Below, one piece after another: positions 17,154 through 26,874 of a stretch of 64,000 nt of DNA; the first letter of the stretch is position 1; each line of letters opens with the position of its first letter. Position numbers and translations under genes: made by a program. The notes beneath the pieces are model-generated. The model saw only the letters and a program-made list of their open reading frames with translations, had not been told where the DNA came from and ran no database searches. Source of the stretch: Bacteroidaceae bacterium (GTDB lineage Bacteria; Bacteroidota; Bacteroidia; Bacteroidales; Bacteroidaceae). The DNA lies in the NCBI GenBank assembly GCA_017534535.1, contig JAFXVZ010000033.1, positions 116,248 to 180,247 of the forward strand, given 5' to 3'.

Positions 17154-20002
17154 TCTTCAAACTTTTGATAACGAGTTGCTAACAATTTTCTATCTCCCAG
17201 TGTATCATTCACACGCGCCACATTGATCCAGAACTTATTATCTTTCACGCTCTCAATAGGATAAGCGGCTTTCTCGCGACTATAGCTATGATTCCACTCG
17301 CTTGAAACAACCTCATATTCTGGATGAGGCGCATTCACTAAGACATTGTCAGTCTTGTCTGCATCGCCATTTCTAATTTCCTCTATCTCATGCCAGATGG
17401 TATTCATTACCTCGATGAAGTTGTCCAATTCAGCCAAACTTTCACTCTCAGTCGGTTCAACCATCAAAGTGCCATGAACTGGGAATGAAAGAGTAGGGGC
17501 GTGATAACCGTAGTCCATCAGTCGCTTGGCAATATCAGCTTCGCTTATCCCAACTTCCTCATGCAATTTCCTGCAATCCAGAATCATTTCATGCCCAACG
17601 AAACCATTGGCACCACGATAGACGATGCCATAAGTGTCTTGTAAACATGCTACCATATAGTTTGCACTCAGGATGGCAATCTTGGTGGCTCGAGTCAGGC
17701 CTTCTGTTCCCATCATGCGGATATATCCATAAGCGATAGGCAAAATGCCTGCGCTACCAAATGGAGCTGCAGAAACCTCGTTAGAAGCATTGCCAAACAA
17801 TGGATGACCTGGCAGGAAGGGCACCAAGTGTTGCTTTACACATACAGGACCCACGCCAGGGCCACCACCACCGTGAGGAGAAGAGAATGTCTTATGCAGA
17901 TTTAGGTGACACACATCGGCACCGATGGTACCGGGGTTGGTAATGCCTACCTGTGCATTCATGTTCGCACCATCCATATAAACTTGTGCACCACAAGCAT
18001 GTATGATGTCGCAGATTTCTTTTATTTCTACTTCGAATATGCCATGGGTGGAAGGATAGGTAATCATCAATGCAGCTAGAATATCTTTGTTAATTTCAGC
18101 TTTATCGCGAAGGTCGTTCAAATCCACATTACCCTTTTCATCACAAGCTACTGTAACAGTGGTGAAACCAGCTTGGACAGCTGAGGCTGGATTTGTACCG
18201 TGAGCAGAGGCGGGAATCAGTACTATGTTACGTTGTGACTGACCGATGCTCTCCAAATAGGCACGTATGATTCGTAAGCCAGTATATTCTCCTGCGGCTC
18301 CTGAGTTGGGTTGCAGAGTTACACCATCGAAGCCTGTAATGATTTGAAGTTCCTCGCTTAGGTTGTCAATTAGCTTGCGGTAGCCAGCTGCCTGATCTGC
18401 AGGTACCAGCGGATGCAGGTTGGCAAACTCAGGACGACTCAGTGGTAGCATCTCAGAGGCAGGATTCATTTTCATAGTGCAGGAACCCAATGATATCATC
18501 GAGTGTGTCAGCGAGATGTCCTTTCGATCCAAACGTTTGATATAGCGCATCATCTCCATCTCTGTGTGATACTTCTTGAAAACCTCGTGGGTGAGGTATG
18601 AACTAGTTCGAGCCAACACCTTATTTATATTAGAAACTACGGGAACGTCATCAATAATCTCTACTTCATGCTGGGCTGCAGCTGCAAAGATACGCAACAA
18701 CTCGTTTAAAGCTGGAATATCGGTAGTTTCATCGATACTCAAACCTACATGTCCATTGCTGAAGTAATGTAGATTCACCTCATGCTGCAAAGCCACAGCC
18801 TTCAGTTGCTCTATCGTTACGCCCTTTGGCAAACCAATGTGCAAGGTATCGAAATATTGCTCATTGAATTGTTTGTAACCATAAGAAACCAGTTTCTTCT
18901 CCAGAAGCACGGCTATGCTGTGGATACGTTCTGCAATGGAGCGGATGCCTTCTTGGCCATGATATACTGCATAGAAACCAGCCATACTGGCAAGAAGGGC
19001 TTGTGAAGTACAGATGTTACTAGTTGCTTTCTCTCGCTTGATGTGCTGTTCACGAGTTTGCAAAGCCATGCGGAAGCATAGTTTGCCATATTTGTCTTTT
19101 GACAAGCCGATGATACGGCCAGGCATCTGTCGCTTATACTCATCACGAGTAGCGAAGAATGCAGCCGATGGACCTCCATAATACATCGGTGTGCCCAGGC
19201 GTTGTGAACTACCGAATACGATGTCGGCATTCCATTCGCCCGGAGGGGTTAACAGAGCCAAACTTAAGATATCGGCTGCAACAGCCACCTTGCAGTCGGC
19301 AGCATGCGCTTGCTCTACAAAAGCACGATAGTCTTCCACATTGCCATCCGCATTAGGATACTGGATGATGCATGCGAAGGTATCAGGTGACAGGGTAGCA
19401 GTCTTGTAACTACCTGTCTTTAATACGATTCCCTGCGGAACTGCACGAGTTTTCATCACTGCCAAGGTCTGTGGAAAGATACTCTCATCCACAAATACTA
19501 CGTTTGCGCCTGCTTTCTGCTGAGTACGTGAACGCAGGTTGTACATCATTGTCACTGCTTCGGCAGCTGCTGTTGCTTCATCCAACAATGAGCAGTTGGC
19601 CAAGGGCATGCCAGTCAGGTCGGTGATGGCAGTCTGGAAATTCATCAAAGCCTCCAAACGACCTTGAGACACCTCAGACTGATAAGGAGTATATGAGGTG
19701 TACCATACAGGGTTTTCTAATACGTTACGCACTATCACAGCTGGTGTGATGGTGTTATACCATCCCATACCGATATAAGTAGTGTAAAGCTTGTTCATGG
19801 AAGCCAGGTTGGCAATGTGTTGAGCAAACTCATATTCGGTCATAGGAGTAGGTAGGTCTAAAGGCTGTTGTAGGCGAATGTTGGCAGGGATGGTCTTGTC
19901 AATCAACTCATCCAGTGTCTTTACGCCTATCTTCTGAAGCATCAGCTGTTCATCGGCTTCATTGATGCCGACATGACGGTTTACCAAAAGGTCAGTTTTC
20001 AT
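17150..20002 (-). CDS. gcvP: Glycine dehydrogenase (decarboxylating), P-protein
   Basis: A 950-residue fused P-protein of the glycine cleavage system, holding both halves (P1 about residues 1-430, P2 about 450-950). The PLP lysine is in LNLHKTFSSPHGGGGPG, and the segments MIPLGSCTMKMN (here MISLGSCTMKMN) and PNSGAAGEYTGL are family hallmarks. It decarboxylates glycine and passes the aminomethyl group to the H-protein. The gcvT, gcvH and lpd genes are not in the window. Convergent placement against serA-serC puts serine and glycine metabolism side by side, though on opposite strands. Confidence 0.97.
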   Translation of the reverse strand: MKTDLLVNRHVGINEADEQLMLQKIGVKTLDELIDKTIPANIRLQQPLDLPTPMTEYEFAQHIANLASMNKLYTTYIGMGWYNTITPAVIVRNVLENPVWYTSYTPYQSEVSQGRLEALMNFQTAITDLTGMPLANCSLLDEATAAAEAVTMMYNLRSRTQQKAGANVVFVDESIFPQTLAVMKTRAVPQGIVLKTGSYKTATLSPDTFACIIQYPNADGNVEDYRAFVEQAHAADCKVAVAADILSLALLTPPGEWNADIVFGSSQRLGTPMYYGGPSAAFFATRDEYKRQMPGRIIGLSKDKYGKLCFRMALQTREQHIKREKATSNICTSQALLASMAGFYAVYHGQEGIRSIAERIHSIAVLLEKKLVSYGYKQFNEQYFDTLHIGLPKGVTIEQLKAVALQHEVNLHYFSNGHVGLSIDETTDIPALNELLRIFAAAAQHEVEIIDDVPVVSNINKVLARTSSYLTHEVFKKYHTEMEMMRYIKRLDRKDISLTHSMISLGSCTMKMNPASEMLPLSRPEFANLHPLVPADQAAGYRKLIDNLSEELQIITGFDGVTLQPNSGAAGEYTGLRIIRAYLESIGQSQRNIVLIPASAHGTNPASAVQAGFTTVTVACDEKGNVDLNDLRDKAEINKDILAALMITYPSTHGIFEVEIKEICDIIHACGAQVYMDGANMNAQVGITNPGTIGADVCHLNLHKTFSSPHGGGGPGVGPVCVKQHLVPFLPGHPLFGNASNEVSAAPFGSAGILPIAYGYIRMMGTEGLTRATKIAILSANYMVACLQDTYGIVYRGANGFVGHEMILDCRKLHEEVGISEADIAKRLMDYGYHAPTLSFPVHGTLMVEPTESESLAELDNFIEVMNTIWHEIEEIRNGDADKTDNVLVNAPHPEYEVVSSEWNHSYSREKAAYPIESVKDNKFWINVARVNDTLGDRKLLATRYQKFED

Positions 20003-20022
20003 GTTAGTCTTATAGTTTATAG

Positions 20023-20664
20023 TTAAATTCTAAAAAAAGGATTCTCAGTCTTCTCTATGCCGATTGTCGTGGGAGCTCCATGTCCAGGATAAACAATGGT
20101 CTCGTCAGGTAAAACAAACAACTTGGAGTTGATGCCATCTATCAAGGTGTCGAAGTTACCGCCGGTCAAATCGGCACGACCTATGCTTCCTTGAAATAAT
20201 ACATCACCAGAAAACATGCAGTTTTCGGTTGCGCAATAGAACACAATGCTACCGGGTGAGTGTCCTGGCACGTGTATCACTTCTAATTTGGTATTACCAA
20301 AAGTTACAAAGTTTCCTTCATGTAAATGCACAGCAGGTGGAGTGGGCATCTGATCCAGTCTGACACCAAACATGCGGCTCTGCTTGGGTGCTTCCTCTAT
20401 CCAAAACAAATCAGCCTCATGGGCTTCGCTTCTCACGCCGAAGGTCTTTTCGCAGAATGGATTGCCACAGATATGGTCTATGTGCAGATGCGTGTTCAGC
20501 AGATGCTTTACCGTCAGTCTCATATTGGTGATAAAGTCCTGTAACGCAATCTTTTCTTCCTCATAATAGCAGCCTGGGTCAATCAGTACTGCCTCATGGG
20601 TATCGTCCCACAGCACATAGCTGTTTACTGGGAACATGTTAAATTCAAATCTCTTAATTTTCAT
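20023..20664 (-). CDS. Metallo-beta-lactamase-fold hydrolase (glyoxalase II-like)
   Basis: A 213-residue enzyme with the metal motif NTHLHIDHICGN (H-x-H-x-D-H), further ligands in HVPGHSPGS and GDVLFQGSIGR, and the late His in VYPGHGAPT. This matches the small glyoxalase II-type thioesterases that hydrolyse glutathione or other thioesters. The true substrate is unknown because Bacteroidales usually lack glutathione. No signal peptide is present. Its start overlaps the rsmG stop by four bases, implying co-translation. Confidence 0.85.
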   Translation of the reverse strand: MKIKRFEFNMFPVNSYVLWDDTHEAVLIDPGCYYEEEKIALQDFITNMRLTVKHLLNTHLHIDHICGNPFCEKTFGVRSEAHEADLFWIEEAPKQSRMFGVRLDQMPTPPAVHLHEGNFVTFGNTKLEVIHVPGHSPGSIVFYCATENCMFSGDVLFQGSIGRADLTGGNFDTLIDGINSKLFVLPDETIVYPGHGAPTTIGIEKTENPFFRI

Positions 20665-21281
20665 ATAGCTGTAAATACTACTTTCTTAGTTTCAAAATAT
20701 GTTTCTTCAAAATAATCTTGCAGGTTCCAGAAAATGCAGCGTTTCATTAACTTCACTGCTTCATGTTCCAGTTCTCCGCCTTTCAGGCAAATCAATCCAT
20801 TAGGCAGGGCATTCTTTTGTGTTTTGCTGATATTCTTCCTCACCAGTTTCTCAAGATTATCTAAGGGCATCACGGCACGGCTCACTACGTAATCGAACTT
20901 ACCTTTCTCTTCTTCAGCTCTTTTGTGAGCAAAAGTCACATTCTTCAGTCCGATGCTTTGTGCCACCTCGGTAGCCACACGTATCTTCTTACCGATGCTA
21001 TCGATTAGATGAAACTTTACCTCAGGGAAATAGATTGCCAACGGTATGCCGGGAAATCCTCCGCCAGTGCCTAGATCCATCACGGCTGTTCCAGGCTTGA
21101 AACAGATAACTTTGGCTATGCCCAGCGAGTGAAGCACATGATGTTCATACAAGTTGCCTATGTCTTTGCGGGATATCACGTTAATCTTAGCGTTCCAATC
21201 CTCATACAAGGTACCCAATGCCTCAAACTGCCTACGCTGTTCTTCTGTCAGTTCATCAAAATATTTATCAATTATATTCAT
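20661..21281 (-). CDS. rsmG: 16S rRNA (guanine527-N7)-methyltransferase
   Basis: A 206-residue SAM-dependent methyltransferase. The SAM-binding loop is MDLGTGGGFPGIPLAIYFPE and the family motifs NVISRKDIGNLYEHHVLHSL and DYVVSRAVMPLDNL are present. It methylates G527 of 16S rRNA; loss of the homologue elsewhere gives low-level streptomycin resistance. It lies between a DUF3298 lipoprotein gene and the metallo-hydrolase on the same strand, overlapping the latter. Confidence 0.95.
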   Translation of the reverse strand: MNIIDKYFDELTEEQRRQFEALGTLYEDWNAKINVISRKDIGNLYEHHVLHSLGIAKVICFKPGTAVMDLGTGGGFPGIPLAIYFPEVKFHLIDSIGKKIRVATEVAQSIGLKNVTFAHKRAEEEKGKFDYVVSRAVMPLDNLEKLVRKNISKTQKNALPNGLICLKGGELEHEAVKLMKRCIFWNLQDYFEETYFETKKVVFTAI

Positions 21282-21298
21282 ATATCATTAGTTAATCG

Positions 21299-22150
21299 TC
21301 AATGTCCCTTCAGTTCTTTTACGATCATATATTCTGTATTTAAAATCGGATCCAACTGTTCAAAACTCAAGTCAATCTCCACAGGTCCCAAAACATACGG
21401 CGCAATCTCATAGATATTATATAGGAATGAGATGCCTCCGGGTGTCAGTTTGAAGTTTTCGGTGGGTATGATCTCAGCTGTTGTGCCATACCCCATCTCT
21501 TCTAACTCATCCTTGGTTTCTGCACCCATATCTTCCATCAGTTGTGCTATTAGCATCTCCGTCAATTCCTCGTCATATTCACCCACTAACAAATCGTTTA
21601 GCTCAATTTGCTTCAGTGTCCTTAGGTCGATATTCTGAAAATAGGTAAAATACACAGGATGAGCACCACCTGTGAACTCTTCCACATAAAAGCGGTAGGT
21701 CAGTAGGTGCTTGTCGTAGTACTCCACTTTTGTCTCTGCCTCGCGGGTGTAAGAATACCACACTTTATCGGGTTCACTGCCTGATTCTGCCATCTCACTG
21801 CGATACATAGGTTCCAAATCTTTGCGATAGGTGGCGAAGTATTGATTTGTAAACTCCCTAACGGCATCTGCTGGTGTTTGGGTAGAGAAGTTCTCTCCCA
21901 ATACTAATGCCTGCAACATGTGATTAATGCTGTCTTTCATCTTTTCATCTGTTGCTTCGTTGACGAAAGAGAAATCAACCTTCACTTCTGCCTGGGGCTT
22001 ACTCTCATCTGCAAATAAATGCTGACTTTCCTCAAGTGTGATTTTGTCAAACTTCAAGTTGCCCGTCAGCTTGTTTTCTTGTCTGCAGGCCCCGAAAAAA
22101 ATACCTATGACAAGCAATATGTTGCATGTGCTTACAATATGTAACTTCAT
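21299..22150 (-). CDS. Lipoprotein with DUF4163/DUF3298 (RsiV-like) domains
   Basis: A 283-residue protein with a lipoprotein signal (LLVIGIFFGAC, lipidated Cys at residue 22). The conserved segment GGAHPVYFTYFQNIDLRTL is characteristic of the DUF3298 domain found in the extracytoplasmic part of RsiV anti-sigma factors, where it binds lysozyme. Here no anti-sigma domain or sigma factor gene is adjacent, so the protein is probably a free periplasmic or outer-membrane lipoprotein of unknown ligand. It is first in the rsmG unit and diverges from lipB. Confidence 0.75.
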   Translation of the reverse strand: MKLHIVSTCNILLVIGIFFGACRQENKLTGNLKFDKITLEESQHLFADESKPQAEVKVDFSFVNEATDEKMKDSINHMLQALVLGENFSTQTPADAVREFTNQYFATYRKDLEPMYRSEMAESGSEPDKVWYSYTREAETKVEYYDKHLLTYRFYVEEFTGGAHPVYFTYFQNIDLRTLKQIELNDLLVGEYDEELTEMLIAQLMEDMGAETKDELEEMGYGTTAEIIPTENFKLTPGGISFLYNIYEIAPYVLGPVEIDLSFEQLDPILNTEYMIVKELKGH

Positions 22151-22210
22151 ACCTGTTTCTGTTTTGTTGGATAAGCTGTTTCAGATAGCGAAGATACGAA
22201 TAAATTTTCT

Positions 22211-22218
22211 TATCTTTG
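22211..22218 (+). promoter_or_regulatory. Promoter -7 element TATCTTTG of lipB
   Basis: A perfect TAnnTTTG match ends 21 bases before the ATG at 22240. It overlaps an earlier possible in-frame start at 22216, which rules that start out. Confidence 0.65.
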
Positions 22219-22239
22219 CAATCGAAACGTAAAAAACGC

Positions 22240-22908
22240 ATGGGAAATCTTTTCATAGAGGATTGGGGACTGATTGATTATGCTCAGGCATGGCAGCGGC
22301 AAGAGGCGCTTTTCAACCTCAGGCTGCAACAAAAGGCGACAGGAGGTGCTGAGGCGATTGACCGTATCATTTTGTGTGAGCATCCTCATGTTTATACCTT
22401 GGGACGAAGTGGTAAGGCTGCCAATATGCTGATTTCTGAAGAGCAACTCAGACGCATAGGTGCTTCGTTCTTCCATATCGATAGGGGAGGCGATATTACC
22501 TATCACGGTCCTGGCCAGTTGGTGTGTTATCCCATTCTCGATTTGGAACATTATGGCTTAGGTCTCAAGGATTATATTCATCTCATCGAGGAGGCTGTTA
22601 TCCGTGTCTGTGCTTATTATGGCATCGAGGCTGGTAGGTTGGAGAAAGCCACAGGGGTGTGGATAGATGCCCATGGGCCACTTCCCCGCAAAATCTGTGC
22701 CATCGGGGTAAGGAGTAGCCGTTATGTCACCATGCACGGATTGGCGCTGAATGTCTGCACCGATTTGCGTTATTTCAGCTACATCAATCCATGTGGTTTT
22801 GTGGATAAAGGAGTTACCTCGCTGTCGCAGGAGTTGCTTCGCGAAGTAACGGTGCAGGAGGTAAAGCAACTGTTGGGTGATTTTTTGGTTGGATTATTAA
22901 AAAAATGA
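22240..22908 (+). CDS. lipB: Lipoyl(octanoyl) transferase
   Basis: A 222-residue enzyme that moves octanoyl groups from acyl-carrier protein to lipoate-dependent proteins, such as the glycine cleavage H-protein that works with gcvP. It has [16 protein letters not shown], the catalytic Lys in [11 protein letters not shown], the conserved MHGLALNV, and the catalytic Cys in [16 protein letters not shown] place the start at 22240 ([10 protein letters not shown]) because the promoter lies just upstream. The yihA gene follows four bases after the stop. Confidence 0.95.
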   Translation: MGNLFIEDWGLIDYAQAWQRQEALFNLRLQQKATGGAEAIDRIILCEHPHVYTLGRSGKAANMLISEEQLRRIGASFFHIDRGGDITYHGPGQLVCYPILDLEHYGLGLKDYIHLIEEAVIRVCAYYGIEAGRLEKATGVWIDAHGPLPRKICAIGVRSSRYVTMHGLALNVCTDLRYFSYINPCGFVDKGVTSLSQELLREVTVQEVKQLLGDFLVGLLKK

Positions 22909-22912
22909 ATTT

Positions 22913-23518
22913 ATGAAGATAACGAGTGCTGAATTTGTGATTAGCAACTCCGATGTGAACAAGTGCCCTCAGACGGGTCTGCCTGAATATGCCTTCATCG
23001 GACGAAGCAACGTGGGGAAGTCGAGCTTGATTAATATGCTCACTAACAATAAGAAACTGGCTATGACTTCTTCTACTCCTGGCAAGACACTACTCATTAA
23101 CCATTTTCTGATTAATAAACAATGGTATTTGGTGGATTTGCCAGGCTATGGTTATGCAAACCGTAGCAAGAAGGGGGTGGCTGATATCCAAAGCGTCATT
23201 GGTTCATATTTAGAGCAGCGAATGGAGATGACTTGCCTGTTCGTACTTATTGACAGCAGACATGAACCGCAGAAAATCGATATGAATTTCATGACTTGGT
23301 TAGGTGAGAATCAGGTTCCTTTTGCCATAGTCTTCACTAAAGCCGATAAGCAGTCGAAGCTTCGCACCCATGCTAACGTCAATGCCTATCTCGAACAATT
23401 GAGGGAGCATTGGGAGGAGCTTCCACCATACTTTATCACCTCTGCCCTGAATGGTGATGGAAGGGAAGAATTGTTGGCTTATATTGATGCTATCAATACC
23501 GATTTGAAGAAAAAATGA
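22913..23518 (+). CDS. yihA: Ribosome biogenesis GTP-binding protein YihA/YsxC/EngB
   Basis: A 201-residue GTPase with G1 [11 protein letters not shown]2 region TSSTPGKT, G3 DLPGYG and G4 TKADK. These and the length match the EngB family, which is needed for 50S subunit assembly. It follows lipB by four bases and is surely co-transcribed with it. The unit appears to end here, since a new promoter precedes spt. Confidence 0.94.
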   Translation: MKITSAEFVISNSDVNKCPQTGLPEYAFIGRSNVGKSSLINMLTNNKKLAMTSSTPGKTLLINHFLINKQWYLVDLPGYGYANRSKKGVADIQSVIGSYLEQRMEMTCLFVLIDSRHEPQKIDMNFMTWLGENQVPFAIVFTKADKQSKLRTHANVNAYLEQLREHWEELPPYFITSALNGDGREELLAYIDAINTDLKKK

Positions 23519-23571
23519 GTTTCATATTCACTTTTTTGTTAAAAGTGTGCAATGATACAAACATTTTTTCT

Positions 23572-23579
23572 TAACTTTG
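23572..23579 (+). promoter_or_regulatory. Promoter -7 element TAACTTTG of the serine palmitoyltransferase gene
   Basis: An exact TAnnTTTG match 50 bases before the start at 23629. No good TTTG is present at the ideal upstream distance. Confidence 0.6.
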
Positions 23580-23628
23580 CAGTCTGCTTTGCAGAATATA
23601 ACATATAGAATTTAAAGATTTATTGAAA

Positions 23629-24816
23629 ATGAGCTTACTATCAGAGAAGTTAGGTAAATACCAAGAGCCTCAATTTTACAAGGCTAAGGGCGTTTACCCC
23701 TATTTCCGAGAGATTGACAGCCATCAAGGCACCGAAGTCATGATGAGCGGCAGAAAGGTCCTCATGTTTGGATCAAATGCCTATACAGGACTTACCTATG
23801 ACGAAAGAATAATTAATGCTTCTATTGAGGCAACCAAGAAATATGGAACCGGTTGTGCAGGATCTCGTCTATTGAATGGTACACTTGATATTCATGTTCA
23901 ACTGGAGAAAGAACTTGCTGCCTTTTTGGGAAAGGATGAAGCAATGTGTTTCTCTACTGGCTTTACTGTAAATGAAGGTGTAATTCCTCAATTAGTGGGT
24001 CGTGGAGATTATATCATTTGCGATGATCGGGATCACGCTTCCATTGTTGATGGCCGTCGCCTTTCTTTTGCCACCCAACTGAAATACAAGCACAACGATA
24101 TGGAAGCATTGGAAAAGGAACTCAAGAAATGTGAGCCAGATGCTATAAAATTGATTGTCGTTGATGGGGTATTCTCTATGGAGGGTGATTTGGCAAACAT
24201 GCCGGAGATTATCCGTTTAAAGAAAAAATACAATGCTTGTGTGTATGTTGATGAGGCTCATGGCATAGGCGTATTTGGCAAGCAAGGACGTGGAGTCTGC
24301 GATCATTTTGGCGTAACAGATGAAGTTGATGTTATTATGGGTACATTCAGCAAGTCGCTTGCCTCTTTGGGTGGTTTTGTTGCTGCTGAGTCTGCTGTTA
24401 TTAATGCTTTACGCCATAGTGCTCGTTCCTACATATTCCAGGCCAGCAGCACTCCTGCGGCTACTGCAGCCACTATTGAAGCTTTGCATATTATCCAGAA
24501 TGAACCTGAGCGTCAAGAAAGGTTATGGGATATAACAAATTATGCTTTAAAGGAGTTCCGTGAAGCTGGATTTGAGATAGGAGATACGCAATCACCTATT
24601 ATTCCATTGTATGTGCGTGACACTTATAAGACTTTTGCAGTTACCAAGCTGGCATTTGATGAAGGTATTTTTATCAATCCTGTCATCCCGCCTGCTTGTG
24701 CACCTCAAGACACACTGGTACGAGTGGCGTTGATGGCCACCCATACACGCGAACAGATTGACTATGCAGTGGAGCATTTGGCCAAATGTTTCCGCGAATT
24801 AGACATCATTAAGTGA
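23629..24816 (+). CDS. spt: Serine palmitoyltransferase / alpha-oxoamine synthase
   Basis: A 395-residue PLP enzyme of the alpha-oxoamine synthase family (KBL, BioF, SPT). The PLP lysine is in MGTFSKSLASLGGF, and SNAYTGLTYD, GTGCAGSRLLNGT and YVDEAHGIGVFG are conserved. The N-terminal segment SLLSEKLGKYQEPQFYKAKG and the length resemble the Bacteroides enzyme that condenses serine with palmitoyl-CoA to begin sphingolipid synthesis. Bacteroidales are among the few bacteria that make sphingolipids. No bio genes are adjacent, which argues against BioF; KBL is less likely because no threonine dehydrogenase gene is nearby. Confidence 0.82.
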   Translation: MSLLSEKLGKYQEPQFYKAKGVYPYFREIDSHQGTEVMMSGRKVLMFGSNAYTGLTYDERIINASIEATKKYGTGCAGSRLLNGTLDIHVQLEKELAAFLGKDEAMCFSTGFTVNEGVIPQLVGRGDYIICDDRDHASIVDGRRLSFATQLKYKHNDMEALEKELKKCEPDAIKLIVVDGVFSMEGDLANMPEIIRLKKKYNACVYVDEAHGIGVFGKQGRGVCDHFGVTDEVDVIMGTFSKSLASLGGFVAAESAVINALRHSARSYIFQASSTPAATAATIEALHIIQNEPERQERLWDITNYALKEFREAGFEIGDTQSPIIPLYVRDTYKTFAVTKLAFDEGIFINPVIPPACAPQDTLVRVALMATHTREQIDYAVEHLAKCFRELDIIK

Positions 24817-24853
24817 AAAATGTATGATAAATATAAAAATTTTCTCAAATAAT

Positions 24854-24884
24854 TTTGATTATTAGAAAAACATGCTTATTTTTG
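24854..24884 (+). promoter_or_regulatory. Promoter TTTG-19-TATTTTTG with no gene after it
   Basis: TTTG at 24854-24857 and TATTTTTG at 24877-24884 are spaced by 19 bases, a full Bacteroidetes-type promoter. Only a terminator-ended, non-coding stretch follows, so it probably drives a small RNA. Confidence 0.65.
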
Positions 24885-24889
24885 CATCA

Positions 24890-24995
24890 GAATTATAAAC
24901 AGGCAAAACAAATTTAATCTCTCTGTAAGTTTTTGAATTAGATGTTGTAGTGAATGAGGGAGGGGGAATGTGAATTTCCCCTCCCTTAGTTTTTG
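24890..24995 (+). ncRNA. Candidate orphan small RNA of about 105 bases
   Basis: The stretch begins just after a canonical promoter and ends at a strong GC-rich terminator (24958-24985 plus TAGTTTTTG). It has no usable reading frame; its one internal ATG is followed after one codon by TAG. The next gene at 25081 has its own promoter at 25018-25049, so this transcript is not needed as its leader. I do not recognise it as 6S RNA, SRP RNA, tmRNA or RNase P RNA. It could instead be an attenuated leader of the downstream gene. Confidence 0.5.
24958..24995 (+). terminator. Rho-independent terminator, GC-rich
   Basis: GGGAGGGG (24958-24965) pairs with CCCCTCCC (24978-24985), extended by GAA/TTT, and is followed by TTAGTTTTTG. 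It may end a small RNA and also stop read-through from spt. Confidence 0.75.
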
Positions 24996-25017
24996 TCTTA
25001 AAAAGTAGTTTATCTTA

Positions 25018-25049
25018 TTTGCAAATCTCCTTGCTTTGCACTACCTTTG
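25018..25049 (+). promoter_or_regulatory. Promoter TTTG-20-TACCTTTG of the GH123-like gene
   Basis: TTTG at 25018-25021 and TACCTTTG at 25042-25049 are 20 bases apart. The start codon lies 31 bases downstream at 25081. Confidence 0.75.
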
Positions 25050-25080
25050 GGGTATCAATAACCTTAAAGTAAATGATGGT

Positions 25081-26871
25081 ATGAAAAAATATTTATTGTT
25101 TATTGTTGTTTTGATTGTTACCTCTATCACCGTTTCAGCTCAGAACCAGGGTGTTACCCATACGGGCAGGAATACGGGACAAGTGCAGTATCCCCTTAAG
25201 GAGTATAAGGAGTTAGAGAACCCAGTGGCAGTGGATGCGGCTAAGTGGCGTGGCATCGAGGGTAAGCATGTGGCTTGGGGTTCGATAGATGAACGCTATA
25301 GTCAGGAGGTGCCACCACAGATGCTGCAAGGTAAGTCAATAGAGGTGAATGCCTGGAAAGGGGAGCGTGTGCATGCACAGTTTGCCGTATATGGCAATGA
25401 ATATATCCGCAGTTTGAACTTTGAAGTGTCAGACTTACAGTCGAAGCAGGGGGACGTGATTCGTCAGGATCGACTCCTGAAAGGTTTTGTGCGCTATGTG
25501 ATGACGGATGAGCTGAATAAGAATGGTAAGAGTGGATGCGGCAAGCGTCCTGACGCAACACAATGGGACTCAACGTTGGTGGCTGATGTAATTGACCACT
25601 TGGCTACAGAACTGGAGGTTAAGGCGTATAACACACAAGGGGGATGGATACGGGTGTGGGTGCCCCAAGATGCCAAGACGGGTGTTTATACAGGCACCGT
25701 GACCGTGAAGAATGGCAATGAGCTGATAGACAAGCTGGAACTGAAGGTGAATGTGAAGAACCATGTGTTGCCAGAGCCAGCTAACTGGGCTTATCACTTG
25801 GACTTGTGGCAGAACCCGTATGCTGTGGCTCGCTATTATCAGGTGGAGCCTTGGAGCGAGGCGCACATGGATGCTATGAAACCCATTATGCAGATGTACC
25901 AACAAGCTGGTGGAAAGGTGATAACAGCCTCTATTATGCATAAGCCTTGGAATGGTCAGACATTTGATTATTTTGAGTCGATGGTGACTTGGATCAAGAA
26001 GTTGGATGGATCGTGGGCATTCGATTTCGCCGTTTTCGACAAATGGGTGCAGTTTATGATGGACCTGGGTGTCAAGAAGGAGATAGGCTGTTACTCGATG
26101 GTGCCGTGGGCATTGTCATTCCAATATTTCGACCAAGCCAGCAATAGCATGAAGTTTGTGCATATCGAGCCTGGTGAGCCCGCATACGATGAGATGTGGA
26201 CTGCTATGCTGCAGTCTTTTGCCAAGCACCTGAAAGAGAAGGGTTGGTTTGAGATTACCCATATTGCGATGGATGAACGCTCGATTGATGTGATGCTCAA
26301 GACGTTGAAAGTAATTCGCAAGGCTGATCCTGAATTTAAGATATCCATGGCTGGCAACTTGTATGACGAATTAGTAGATGAGCTTAACGACTATTGCATC
26401 ACTATGAGTCAGAAGTGGGCAGAGGATATAATCAAGAAACGTCGTGCGGAGGGCAAGACCACCACGTTCTATACCTGTTGCGCTGAGGCTTATCCTAACA
26501 CCTTTACTTTCAGCGCTCCTGCTGAAGCCGAGTGGTTGGCATTATATGCAGAGAAAGCCAATTTGGATGGATATCTGAGATGGGCTTACAATAGTTGGGT
26601 GCCAGAGCCTCTGCTGGATAGCCGGTACATCACATGGGCTGCCGGCGATACCTACCTGGTTTATCCTGAGGCTCGTACCAGCATCCGTTTCGAACGTTTG
26701 GTGTCTGGTATTCAGGATTATGAGAAAATCAAGATTTTGCGTAAGGAGCTGAAGCCATCGGCTTTGCAACGTTTGGATAAGGTTCTCAGCACTTTCGATG
26801 AGACCCTATTGCCTGCAACCCCTGCCTCCACATTTGTGAATAAAGTGAAGGCAGAGATTGATAGGTTTTAG
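25081..26871 (+). CDS. Exported DUF4091 / GH123-like glycoside hydrolase
   Basis: A 596-residue protein with a signal peptide (MKKYLLFIVVLIVTSITVSAQ). The N-terminal part (residues about 70-230) is a beta domain, and the part from about 240 on fits the DUF4091 domain that forms the catalytic barrel of GH123 enzymes. ITHIAMDERSIDVM contains the Asp-Glu pair expected at the active site. Later aromatic-rich motifs such as YLRWAYNSWVPEPLLDSRY and RFERLVSGIQDYEKI are typical of this domain. Known GH123 enzymes remove beta-linked GalNAc from glycosphingolipids; the target here is not proven. I chose the ATG at 25081 over one 15 codons upstream because it begins the signal peptide and follows the promoter. 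Confidence 0.78.
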   Translation: MKKYLLFIVVLIVTSITVSAQNQGVTHTGRNTGQVQYPLKEYKELENPVAVDAAKWRGIEGKHVAWGSIDERYSQEVPPQMLQGKSIEVNAWKGERVHAQFAVYGNEYIRSLNFEVSDLQSKQGDVIRQDRLLKGFVRYVMTDELNKNGKSGCGKRPDATQWDSTLVADVIDHLATELEVKAYNTQGGWIRVWVPQDAKTGVYTGTVTVKNGNELIDKLELKVNVKNHVLPEPANWAYHLDLWQNPYAVARYYQVEPWSEAHMDAMKPIMQMYQQAGGKVITASIMHKPWNGQTFDYFESMVTWIKKLDGSWAFDFAVFDKWVQFMMDLGVKKEIGCYSMVPWALSFQYFDQASNSMKFVHIEPGEPAYDEMWTAMLQSFAKHLKEKGWFEITHIAMDERSIDVMLKTLKVIRKADPEFKISMAGNLYDELVDELNDYCITMSQKWAEDIIKKRRAEGKTTTFYTCCAEAYPNTFTFSAPAEAEWLALYAEKANLDGYLRWAYNSWVPEPLLDSRYITWAAGDTYLVYPEARTSIRFERLVSGIQDYEKIKILRKELKPSALQRLDKVLSTFDETLLPATPASTFVNKVKAEIDRF

Positions 26872-26874
26872 CAA

